This document shows, one piece after another, positions 51,934 through 59,806 of a stretch of 64,000 nt of DNA. How positions within the stretch are numbered: the stretch's first letter is position 1; every line of letters starts with the position of its first letter. Below the pieces are notes generated by a model, which had not been told where the DNA came from, did not search any database, and was given only the letters and a program-made list of their open reading frames with translations. Source of the DNA: Verrucomicrobiota bacterium (GTDB lineage Bacteria; Verrucomicrobiota; Verrucomicrobiia; Opitutales; Opitutaceae); the NCBI GenBank assembly GCA_023399155.1, contig JAEWQP010000022.1, positions 434,001-498,000 of the forward strand, in the 5' to 3' direction. Position numbers and translations under genes: made by a program.

Positions 51934-52902
51934 ATGATCCAGACCCTCATCTACCGCGACAACCGCTACGCCGGCGCCAACCCGCCGGACGAGCAGCTCG
52001 CGGCGTTGCGCGCGGACCGGGCGGTGATGCTGTGGGTCGACGTCTCGGAGGCCCCGGACGAGGAGGCGAGGCGCGTGCTGGGTGACTGGTTTGCCGTTCA
52101 CCCGCTCACCATCGAGGACTGTCTGCAGGACTCGCCGCTGCCGAAGATCGAGCAGTACGAGGACTATCTCTACGTGGTGATGCACGCGGTCGACTACACC
52201 CGTGCGGACAAGTTCACTACGACCGAGGTCGACTTCATCATCGGACGCGACTTCCTCATCACGTTTCATCGCAAGCCCCTCAAGCCCGTGCAGGTCGCGC
52301 GCGAGCGTCTGCAGCGCAATGTCGGCGTGCTGGTGCGGGGGCCCGATCGCATCGCCCACACGATTCTCGATCTCCTGGCCGACTACTACGGACCGGCGCT
52401 GGCGGAATTACGCCTGGAGATCGAGACGATCGAGGACGCGGTGCTGGACCGCTCGCAGACTCGCCTCGACTCGCGCATCGTCGAGTTGCGAGACGATCTC
52501 TCCGCGCTCCGCCAGATCATCCGGCCGCAGCGCGAGCTGGTCGGCGAACTCGCGCAGGGACGGTCGGCGTTCTTCCGCAAGAAGCTGCTGCCCTACCTGC
52601 GCGACCTGCACGACGAGTTTCAACGCATCGAGGAACTGGCGATCGGGTGGGCGGATCAGGCGATGCTGCTGTTTCGCGTCTACCTGAACCGATCCAGCCA
52701 CGAGGCCAACGAGGGCATCCGGGTGCTCACCGCGCTGACGGCGATCACGCTTCCGCTGCTCATCGTCGGCGGATGGTTCGGCATGAACTTCCGGGCGACG
52801 CCGCTCATGGACTCGCGCGTGGCCTACTGGACGACATTTGCCGTGACCGTCGCCCTGACGGCCGGCGTCTTCATCTTCCTGCGGCGGCGTCGCTGGTTCT
52901 GA
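51934..52902 (+). CDS. corA: CorA-family divalent cation channel, copy 2
   Basis: A 322-residue paralogue of the previous gene, with FGMNF at the pore entrance and C-terminus FLRRRRWF. The two proteins share the pattern VDYTRADKFTTTEVDF / VDFTRTEKFNTTELDL, followed by the same stalk helices, and have equal length, which implies local duplication. Divergence is substantial, so the copies are not recent. The start ATG follows directly after the repeat-rich spacer. Confidence 0.92.
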   Translation: MIQTLIYRDNRYAGANPPDEQLAALRADRAVMLWVDVSEAPDEEARRVLGDWFAVHPLTIEDCLQDSPLPKIEQYEDYLYVVMHAVDYTRADKFTTTEVDFIIGRDFLITFHRKPLKPVQVARERLQRNVGVLVRGPDRIAHTILDLLADYYGPALAELRLEIETIEDAVLDRSQTRLDSRIVELRDDLSALRQIIRPQRELVGELAQGRSAFFRKKLLPYLRDLHDEFQRIEELAIGWADQAMLLFRVYLNRSSHEANEGIRVLTALTAITLPLLIVGGWFGMNFRATPLMDSRVAYWTTFAVTVALTAGVFIFLRRRRWF

Positions 52903-52991
52903 GCGCCGCGCCGGGCCGGGCCTGGGTGGACCAGGCGCGAGGCTGTGGCCGGGCCGCGGCCACTCCTGCGTCCGTGTGCCCCGCGATGAGG

Positions 52992-53021
52992 TTGCCAAGC
53001 GCGCGATGGCGCTCCTACAGT
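52992..53021 (+). promoter_or_regulatory. Promoter-like TTGCCA-18-TACAGT inside the annotated start of rny
   Basis: TTGCCA at 52992-52997 and TACAGT at 53016-53021 form a good pair that overlaps the annotated start region of the RNase Y gene. If used, translation must begin at a downstream codon such as TTG 53030. Confidence 0.4.
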
Positions 53022-54610
53022 CACCGGCCTTGACTTACGAACTGGAACCGCATCTGGGCACGCTGGTCGCTGCGACGGAGTGGGTGGGGCTTGATCTCTC
53101 CATCGCCCTCGGCGGGAGCGTGATCGCCGGTTTTCTGGTGGCGTGGTTGATGGCGCGGCACCTGCGTCGCCGCGCCCGGGCCGATGCGCAGAGCGTGGTC
53201 GAGCTGGCGCGGCGCGAGGCCGAGGTTTCCAAGCAGGAACTGCTGGCCCAGGCGCAGATCGAGATCGAGCGCCGGCGCGCCGAGCTCGATCGCGAGGCGC
53301 GCGCCCGTGAGCTCGATCTCGAGGCACGGCTGCGCGAGATCCGCGCCCATGAGGAGTCGATCGGCGACCTCGACGACGAACTCGCCCGCCGCGAAGAGAA
53401 GGTCGAGCGCGAGCAGGGCGCGGTGAAGCAGGCGCGCGAGGCCGTGCGCAACCTTTCTAGGAACCTTCGCCTGACGATGGAGAAGCTCGCCGGGATGAAC
53501 GCCGACGAGGTGCGGGAAAACCTGCGCGACCAGGTGCGCCAGGAGGTGCAGGAGGAGCTCCGCGCCCTGCGCAAGGAGATCCTCGACCGCTCCGAGCGCG
53601 AGATCCAGGACGAGTCGCGCCGCATCATCGTCGCGGCGATGCAGCGCCTCACGAGCAAGCCGACCAACGACCTCACCTCGACCATCGTTCAGCTCCCGAA
53701 CGACGACATGAAGGGCCGCATCATCGGCCGCGAGGGGCGCAACATCAAGTGCTTCGAGGCCGCCACCGGCACGACGCTGCTCATCGACGAGTCGCCCCAG
53801 ATGGTGCTGATCTCGTCGTTCGATCCCGTCCGCCGCCACATCGCCAAGACCGCGCTGGAGCGCCTCATCGCCGACGGCCGCATCCATCCCGCGACGATCG
53901 AGGAGTTCGTCCGCCAGGCACGCGAGGAGACGGATACAATCGTGCGCACCGCCGGCGAGGAGGCGGTCGAGCGTCTCCATATCACGGGTACGACCCCCGA
54001 TGTCGCGACGCTCCTGGGCAAGTTGAAGTTCCGCTTCTCCTACACGCAAAACGTCCTCGATCACTCCATCGAGGTGGCGATGCTGTGCTCGATGATCGCC
54101 TCCGAGCTCAAGCTCGAGCCTGCGATCGCCAAGCGAGCCGGGCTCTTCCACGACATCGGCAAGGCGGTGGACGGCGAGTACGAGGGCAGCCACGCGCGCA
54201 TCGGCGCCGAACTCCTCAAGCGCGCCGGCGAGGACCCGGTCGTGGTCAACGCCGTCGCCGCGCACCATGAGGAGGTCAGGCCGGAAAGCGTCTATGCCGG
54301 CATCGTGATGCTGGCCGACACGATCTCCGCCATCCGCCCGGGCGCCCGCGCCGAGTCGCTCACATCCTACATCGAGCGCCTGGAGCGTCTCGAGAAACTG
54401 GCGACAGCGATCCCCGGGGTGCAGTCCGCCTACGCGATCCAGGCCGGCCGCGAGATCCGCGTCCTGGTGCGCCCCGACCTCGTGAGCGACGAGCGCGCCG
54501 CGCAACTCGCGCGCGAGCTGCGCCGCCGCATCGAGGACGAGCTCCAGTACCCGAGCACGATCAAGGTCACCGTCATCCGCGAGCAGCGGTTTGTGGAAAC
54601 GGCGACGTGA
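53006..54610 (+). CDS. rny: Ribonuclease Y
   Basis: A 534-residue RNase Y, the membrane-anchored endoribonuclease that starts mRNA decay. One N-terminal membrane segment (IALGGSVIAGFLVAWLMA) is followed by a long coiled-coil rich in Arg/Glu (LARREAEVSKQELLAQ), a KH domain (GRIIGREGRNIKCFEAATG), and an HD domain with HSIEVAMLCSMIASEL and LFHDIGKAVDGEYEGSHARI. The conserved C-terminal part is complete. The true N-terminus is unclear: the ATG at 53006 lies within a promoter-like element, so an alternative TTG at 53030 (leaderless) is possible. Confidence 0.92.
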   Translation: MALLQSPALTYELEPHLGTLVAATEWVGLDLSIALGGSVIAGFLVAWLMARHLRRRARADAQSVVELARREAEVSKQELLAQAQIEIERRRAELDREARARELDLEARLREIRAHEESIGDLDDELARREEKVEREQGAVKQAREAVRNLSRNLRLTMEKLAGMNADEVRENLRDQVRQEVQEELRALRKEILDRSEREIQDESRRIIVAAMQRLTSKPTNDLTSTIVQLPNDDMKGRIIGREGRNIKCFEAATGTTLLIDESPQMVLISSFDPVRRHIAKTALERLIADGRIHPATIEEFVRQAREETDTIVRTAGEEAVERLHITGTTPDVATLLGKLKFRFSYTQNVLDHSIEVAMLCSMIASELKLEPAIAKRAGLFHDIGKAVDGEYEGSHARIGAELLKRAGEDPVVVNAVAAHHEEVRPESVYAGIVMLADTISAIRPGARAESLTSYIERLERLEKLATAIPGVQSAYAIQAGREIRVLVRPDLVSDERAAQLARELRRRIEDELQYPSTIKVTVIREQRFVETAT

Positions 54611-54763
54611 GGCTGGAGACGTAGCGGGGGGATGAGCAGCCGGTGGCGGGCGGGACGGAGACCGGGCCGAAAAATCGAGTCGACGGCCCCACCTCTGGAC
54701 ACGGTTCACGATCTCTGGAAAATCTCCTCGCTCCTCGCTACCCGCTCCCCGCTACTTTCCTCC

Positions 54764-55141
54764 ATGTCCGATCCGAAGATCCTTGAGACTTTTTCCAACC
54801 CGGCGCCGCAGCGGGACTACGTGATCGAGCACACGCATCACGAGTTCACCTCGGTTTGTCCGATGACGGGCCATCCGGATTTCGCGAACATCACCGTGCG
54901 CTACGTGCCCGACAAGGTGTGCGTCGAACTGAAGTCGCTGAAGCTTTATTTCCACGCCTACCGCAACGAGGGCATCTTCTTCGAGGCGGCGACCAACCGG
55001 ATTTGCGACGACCTCGGAAGGACCCTGAAACCACGCGCCCTCACGATCATCGCCGACTGGAAGGCTCGCGGCGGGTTTTCCTCGATCGTCACAGCGGAGT
55101 GGAAGGCGGCGACGAGAAAACGGGGCGCGAGAGGCGGATAG
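54764..55141 (+). CDS. queF: NADPH-dependent preQ0 reductase (QueF)
   Basis: A 125-residue tunnel-fold enzyme of the short QueF type that reduces preQ0 to preQ1 in queuosine synthesis. The nucleophile Cys is C32 in SVCPMTGHPDF, and D39 is the conserved acid. The QueF motif CVELKSLKLYF is intact. It is a third queuosine gene in the window after queD and folE2, but it lies about 5 kb away and is not co-transcribed with them. Upstream, a tract of ctcctcgctcctcgctacccgc-like repeats sits directly before the start. Confidence 0.92.
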   Translation: MSDPKILETFSNPAPQRDYVIEHTHHEFTSVCPMTGHPDFANITVRYVPDKVCVELKSLKLYFHAYRNEGIFFEAATNRICDDLGRTLKPRALTIIADWKARGGFSSIVTAEWKAATRKRGARGG

Positions 55142-55202
55142 CGGGAGAGTCTTGGATCGGCGGGTCTCCAGCGACTGGCAGCTGAACGCCGGAAGTTGAC
55201 CG

Positions 55203-55973
55203 CTATGTGCGATTCAATCCCGCGATCACCTCGTCGTGCAGTTCCGGCGTGGCGCTCGCGACGATCGAGGTGGCGTTGACGGGGTCATTGCCCTGCCAGT
55301 CCGTGATCACGCCGCCCGCTCCGCGGATGACCGGGATCAGCGCCGCGATGTCCCAGGGATTCATGATCGGGTCACACATCACATCGGCCCAGCCCGTCGC
55401 GACGAGGAGATAGCCGTAGCAGTCGCCCCAGGTCCGGGCGATGCGCGCCTGCCCGGTGACGGCGTCAAACGCCGCACCATTCTGATGCTGCGCGGGCGCC
55501 TTCCAGTCCGTGGTGAGAAAGGTGCTTTGACCGAGTTCGCGCGTCGGCCGGCAGCGCACGGGGTTTCCATTGAGTGTCGTGCGGTGACCGTCGCCGATCA
55601 CGAGTTGCTGCAGGATCGGTTGGTGGATGGCACCCAGCACGGGCACTCCCCGATGGAGGAGGGCGATGAGCGTGCCAAAGAGCGGACAGGCGGCGGCAAA
55701 CGATTTGGTGCCGTCGACCGGATCGAGCACCCACACAAACTCGGCATCGGTGCGGTGCGCCCCGAATTCCTCGCCGAGGATCCCATGATCGGGAAAGCGC
55801 GCGGCGATCATCTCGCGCATGACCTTTTCGGCCCCGCGGTCCGCCGCAGTCACCGGGGTGAGGTCCGATTTTGTCTCGATCGCCAGGGACGTGCTGCCGA
55901 AGAGAGGACGGATCACCTGCGCGCTGGCCTCGGCGAGCTCTTCCATGAAGGGGCGGTAGGCGGACAGATCCAT
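55203..55973 (-). CDS. Inositol-monophosphatase-fold phosphatase, HisN-like
   Basis: A 256-residue member of the inositol monophosphatase superfamily. Metal-binding motifs are GEEFG (E68-E69), WVLDPVDGTKSF (D84, D87) and the C-terminal WDIAALIPVIRGAGG. The protein resembles the histidinol-phosphatase HisN subgroup (TKSDLTPVTAADRGAE; PILQQLVIG). Alternatives are inositol-1-phosphate or PAP phosphatase. ATG 55973 begins at MDLSAYRPFM, matching domain length. It is convergent with queF. Confidence 0.88.
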   Translation of the reverse strand: MDLSAYRPFMEELAEASAQVIRPLFGSTSLAIETKSDLTPVTAADRGAEKVMREMIAARFPDHGILGEEFGAHRTDAEFVWVLDPVDGTKSFAAACPLFGTLIALLHRGVPVLGAIHQPILQQLVIGDGHRTTLNGNPVRCRPTRELGQSTFLTTDWKAPAQHQNGAAFDAVTGQARIARTWGDCYGYLLVATGWADVMCDPIMNPWDIAALIPVIRGAGGVITDWQGNDPVNATSIVASATPELHDEVIAGLNRT

Positions 55974-56292
55974 GCCGCGTACTCTCGCGGCCGGTTTGAT
56001 CGCGACCAAGTCAATTTCGCCCGCCGCGGTTCACCCATTCCGTTCGCCGCGGCTCGGCCGGCTTCCGACGCGGCGCGGTGGGAACCGAGCATCGGGTGAT
56101 GGCGGGGACGCGCAGGTGAGGGGTCGGCGCTTCACGGGCTCGCGAATTGCCTTGGAGCCACCCAGGCGTTTTTCTCGCGCCTGATATGCTCCCGGCCCGA
56201 AACGCCGCACGTCATGTTCCCAGCCGCACGGCGCGGGAGCTGCGCCCTTCCCTGGCAGGCGGCCGCGGGACGCGCCGGGTCTCTCCCAGAAA
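55974..56292. other. Intergenic, 319 bp, divergent promoter region
   Basis: It lies between the divergent HisN-like and beta-CASP genes, so it should contain both promoters. A TGATATGCT element at about 56183-56191 could be an extended -10 for the rightward gene, but no good -35 is spaced with it. No coding frame is convincing. Confidence 0.4.
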
Positions 56293-57684
56293 ATGAAGAT
56301 TACCCTCTGTGGTGCCGCTGGCGGCGAAGTCACCGGATCCGCCTACCTCGTGGAAACGGATCAGGCCGCCATCCTCGTGGATTGCGGCATGTTCCAGGGC
56401 GCCAGCCGGCCGCAGACCGCGAACCGGCCCCCCGTCGGTCCGAGGCAGCCGCTCGACGCGGTCCTGCTCACGCATGGCCACCTCGATCACACCGGCCGGC
56501 TGCCGCTCCTCGCCGGGCGTCGCCGGCCCGTGCCGGTCCATGCCACGCCGGCCACGGGCGAGATGACCGCGCTGATCCTTCGCGATTCCGCACGTATCCA
56601 GGAGGCGGATGCGGAAAGGAACAACCGCAGGCGCTTGCGCGCGGGCCAGCGGCCCCAGCCGCCACTCTACGGCCCGGAGGACGCGGAGGCCGTGATCCGG
56701 ATGCTTCGGGCCGCTCCCTACCGCACCCCGGTCAGCGTGGCGCCAGGTATCCAGGCCGTCTGGACAGAGTCGGGACACATGCTCGGCTCGGCCAGCATCC
56801 AGCTTCTCGTGGACGAGGACGGACGACGCAGGCGCGTGGTCTTCTCCGGGGACCTCGGTCCCCGAAGCGCGCCGATCCTGCGCGAGTTCGAGCCGTTTCG
56901 CGAGGCGGACGCCGTGTTTCTTGAGTCCACGTATGGCGACCGCGACCACCGGCCGTTCTCCGAGACGGTCGACGAGTTCGTGCGGATCGTGAAGGAGGCG
57001 GTCGCCGAGGGCGGCAAGATCCTTGTACCCACCTTCGCCGTGGGCCGGGCCCAGCTGCTCACCGCCCTGATCGCCTCCATGTTCCGAAGCGGGCAGGTCG
57101 AGCCGTTCCCGGTCTTCCTGGACAGCCCGATGGCGATCGAAGCGTCCGGCATCTATGCCAACCATCGGGAACTCTTCGACGACGAGATGATCCGGTTCCT
57201 CGACGAGAGGCCCATGCGCGAGGACCTGAAGACCCTGCGCATGAGCCGATCGGGCGAGGAGTCGCGCGCGATCAACGGCCTTTCCGGGCCGGCGCTGATC
57301 ATGGCGGGCGCGGGCATGTGCAACGCCGGCCGGATCGTCCATCACCTCAAACAAAACCTCTGGCGGCCGGGGACGCACGTCGTGATCGTCGGCTTTCAGG
57401 CCCAGGGGACGCTCGGGCGGCGCCTGGTCGACGGCGAGACCCGGGTGAACATCCTCGGGGAGCGCATCGCCGTCCGAGCCAGGGTCCACACGCTCGGCGG
57501 ATTCAGCGCGCATGCCGGCCAGACCGACCTGCTCGCCTGGTACGGGGCGCTCGCCGCCTCCCGGCCCCGGACGTTCCTGACGCACGGCGAGGATCGCGCG
57601 CGGCTCGCGCTGGCCGAGCAGATCCAGGCGCGCCACGGCGTCGCCTGCGCGCTGCCACGGCTCGGGGAGTCGGTCGTGGTTTGA
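56293..57684 (+). CDS. MBL-fold beta-CASP RNA-processing-type hydrolase
   Basis: A 463-residue member of the metallo-beta-lactamase/beta-CASP/RMMBL family, like archaeal aCPSF/Kti and bacterial YsiI proteins. Metal motif HGHLDH (H61-x-H63-x-D65-H66), TESGHMLGSASIQL, FSGDLG, LESTYGDRDH and the beta-CASP cap precede motif C HTLGGFSAHAGQTDLLAW and FLTHGEDRARLAL. Enzymes of this class cut RNA as endo- or exonucleases. This one probably acts on RNA in the cytosol. Confidence 0.9.
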   Translation: MKITLCGAAGGEVTGSAYLVETDQAAILVDCGMFQGASRPQTANRPPVGPRQPLDAVLLTHGHLDHTGRLPLLAGRRRPVPVHATPATGEMTALILRDSARIQEADAERNNRRRLRAGQRPQPPLYGPEDAEAVIRMLRAAPYRTPVSVAPGIQAVWTESGHMLGSASIQLLVDEDGRRRRVVFSGDLGPRSAPILREFEPFREADAVFLESTYGDRDHRPFSETVDEFVRIVKEAVAEGGKILVPTFAVGRAQLLTALIASMFRSGQVEPFPVFLDSPMAIEASGIYANHRELFDDEMIRFLDERPMREDLKTLRMSRSGEESRAINGLSGPALIMAGAGMCNAGRIVHHLKQNLWRPGTHVVIVGFQAQGTLGRRLVDGETRVNILGERIAVRARVHTLGGFSAHAGQTDLLAWYGALAASRPRTFLTHGEDRARLALAEQIQARHGVACALPRLGESVVV

Positions 57685-57807
57685 CCAGATCGGGGCCGCG
57701 CCAGCCGGCTGCCACGCGCCGGTTCGGGCGCCGGCCGGGTCAGCCTTTGCGGAACAGAAAACAACCCACGCGAAGCAAATTCGCGCGACTGGGCGTAAGT
57801 TCTCCTC

Positions 57808-58026
57808 ATGGACCTCGCCCCCAAATCTGATAACCAGATCCCGCGCCCGGTGATCATCGGCGTCGTCGTTGGCTGGATCCTGATCGCCCTGAAGTGCATC
57901 GTGCTGCCCTCGATCTTTGACCGCTGGCAGGTTCCGGTCCATCCGGGCTGGGTGATTATTCCCACGCTGGTCTTTGCGGGTGTGGTGACGCTCCTGATCG
58001 CACTCCACGACTGGCGGGACGAGTAG
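57808..58026 (+). CDS. Small two-helix membrane protein
   Basis: A 72-residue protein with two membrane segments (PVIIGVVVGWILIALKCIVL and WVIIPTLVFAGVVTLLIAL) and an acidic C-terminus (HDWRDE). Composition and the ATG with a good upstream spacer support a real gene. Function is unknown. It sits between the beta-CASP gene and the degenerate signalling gene without a clear operon link. Confidence 0.65.
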   Translation: MDLAPKSDNQIPRPVIIGVVVGWILIALKCIVLPSIFDRWQVPVHPGWVIIPTLVFAGVVTLLIALHDWRDE

Positions 58027-58288
58027 GGCGGGGATCGGGCCAGCCGCGGCCCATGCCCGCCGCCGCGGTGTGTCCGCGTCGCTTTGTCGTAGGGTAATCC
58101 GCCCGGCGGCCTTTAGTGAGTCGACTGTTCGGTCGATGGGGTAAGAAAGCGCTAAAAATCCCCACGACCACCCTCTCCGACGCGTGCGAGCGCGTCAGGG
58201 GTTTCACGGCCCCCATGAAGCTCATCCTCCAGCCCCACGCAGCCGCCCCACGCGGCTGGCCCGTGCCGGTGCGCACGATGACGGGAGC

Positions 58289-59509
58289 ATGCCCATGAAG
58301 CCGGTGGTTCTGTTCGTCGATGACGACAATGCCGCGCTGCTCAGCTACGCGCGGCTGGTCCGGAACATGGTCGAGGTACGCACCGCCACCACCGTGGCGG
58401 CAGCACGGGTGTTGCTCAAGGACGCGTCGGAAGTCGCCGCCGTAGTCACCGAGGCGGTACTCCCCGACGGATCCGGACTCGCCGTGCTAGAGGCGGTGGC
58501 GGCGCAGTGCCCGGACGCGCTGCGGCTCGTCCTCACCAGCTCTGCCGAAGTGCAGGTCGCCGCTGACGCGGTCAATGCCGTGGGCCTGTTCCGATTTCTC
58601 CAGAAACCGTGCAAGCCGGAGGTCTTCATCCGCGCCGTCGGCGAAGCCCTTGCCGCGCACCTGCGCGCGCGTCGCGAGCGCGAGCTTCGCGAGCAGGCGG
58701 GTGAGGGGATCGTCGAGTTCCTCTCGGGTTTCATGACGGGCAACGAGCCCGAGTTGCCGGCCCATGCTGCCGAGTTGCGCCGCCGTGCCAAGGAGGTGGC
58801 GCAGGCGATGAAACTGCCGTTCACGGCCGACCTCGAGATCGGGGCGATGCTCATCCGGCTCGGGGTGTCGACGATTCCCAAGCACGTGCGCGACAAGCTT
58901 CACGCCGGCGAGCGACTCGAGCCCGCCGAGGCCGACTTGATGGAGCGGATCCCCGAGGTGGTCGCGCACATGATCGGGCACATTCCCCGCCTCAGAGGCG
59001 TCGTGGAAATCCTGAGACACGAGGCGACGGTCCTGGTGCAGGATCCCGACGCGCCGCGCGCCGCCACCCGCAAGGACGTTCCCCTGGCCGCCCGCATCCT
59101 TCGGGCGCTGAACGACATCTTCATCCTCGAGGAGTTCGGGCTGACGACGTCGGCCGCACTCATCCGCATCCGTGAGGTGGTCGGCCGCTACGACAGCGAC
59201 GTGCTCCGGGCGATTGAGCACCTCTATGCCGATCCCAACGCGATGGCTGCGGCACTTGTCGAGGAGCTGATGGTCGTCGATCTCGTCTCCGGCCTCGTCC
59301 TGGCCAAGGACGCGCTCTCGCGCGAGGGCGTGCCGCTGATCTCCAAGGGCACGAGCCTCACCGCGAGCCACGTGGAACATCTGCGCCTCTACGCGGAACT
59401 CGGCGAGCTGGTCGAGCCGCTCTCGATCTACCGGCGCGAGGAACGTCCCGCGCCGGCGGGTTCGGGGGAAAACGCGACGGTACCCGAGGCGCCGCGAGCG
59501 GACGCCTGA
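58289..59509 (+). CDS. Degenerate receiver-HD-like signalling protein
   Basis: A 406-residue protein. Residues 1-120 form a receiver domain with the acidic pocket (D11-D13) and K107, but the phospho-acceptor position in AAVVTEAVLPDGSGL is Glu (E55) instead of Asp. Residues about 170-330 align in pattern to an HD-GYP output domain but lack the HD and GYP residues (GAMLIRLGVSTIPKHVRDKL where HDIGK is expected). The protein probably senses or scaffolds rather than catalyses. A clear ribosome-binding gggag sits before ATG 58289. It ends in a Pro/Ala-rich tail. Confidence 0.72.
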   Translation: MPMKPVVLFVDDDNAALLSYARLVRNMVEVRTATTVAAARVLLKDASEVAAVVTEAVLPDGSGLAVLEAVAAQCPDALRLVLTSSAEVQVAADAVNAVGLFRFLQKPCKPEVFIRAVGEALAAHLRARRERELREQAGEGIVEFLSGFMTGNEPELPAHAAELRRRAKEVAQAMKLPFTADLEIGAMLIRLGVSTIPKHVRDKLHAGERLEPAEADLMERIPEVVAHMIGHIPRLRGVVEILRHEATVLVQDPDAPRAATRKDVPLAARILRALNDIFILEEFGLTTSAALIRIREVVGRYDSDVLRAIEHLYADPNAMAAALVEELMVVDLVSGLVLAKDALSREGVPLISKGTSLTASHVEHLRLYAELGELVEPLSIYRREERPAPAGSGENATVPEAPRADA

Positions 59510-59689
59510 GTCGGACGAGCCGGTCCCGAGATTCCGTCCTCAAGGGAGGCGCACCCACCGCGGGGGTATGCATGCTCCGCCCGCCTCGGTTGCATCGCCC
59601 CGCCCAAAGGCGGCAACCCGTGCATCCGGCCGCCATTGCCGCCGACCGGGCGTTTCCCGGCGGCGGTTTGCGGCAACCACGCCCTACAG

Positions 59690-59806
59690 GCTATCCGAGA
59701 ACCTGTCTTCGGGTAGGGCGAGGCCTCTGGCCGAGCCGCGGCTCACCCGGACGGTTCGCCCTACCTTGGAGGCGTCCTATTTGTATTTGAGGTTTCCGGA
59801 TTGTCC
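59690..59806. repeat. Dispersed palindromic repeat, type A, full copy 3
   Basis: The outer arms ggctatccgagaacct (from 59690) and aggtttccggattgtcc (ending at 59806) are imperfectly inverted. The 52-bp core at 59713-59764 has perfect ends gtagggcga and tcgccctac. It lies downstream of the pilin-operon 3' end in the 59510-59806 gap. Confidence 0.85.
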
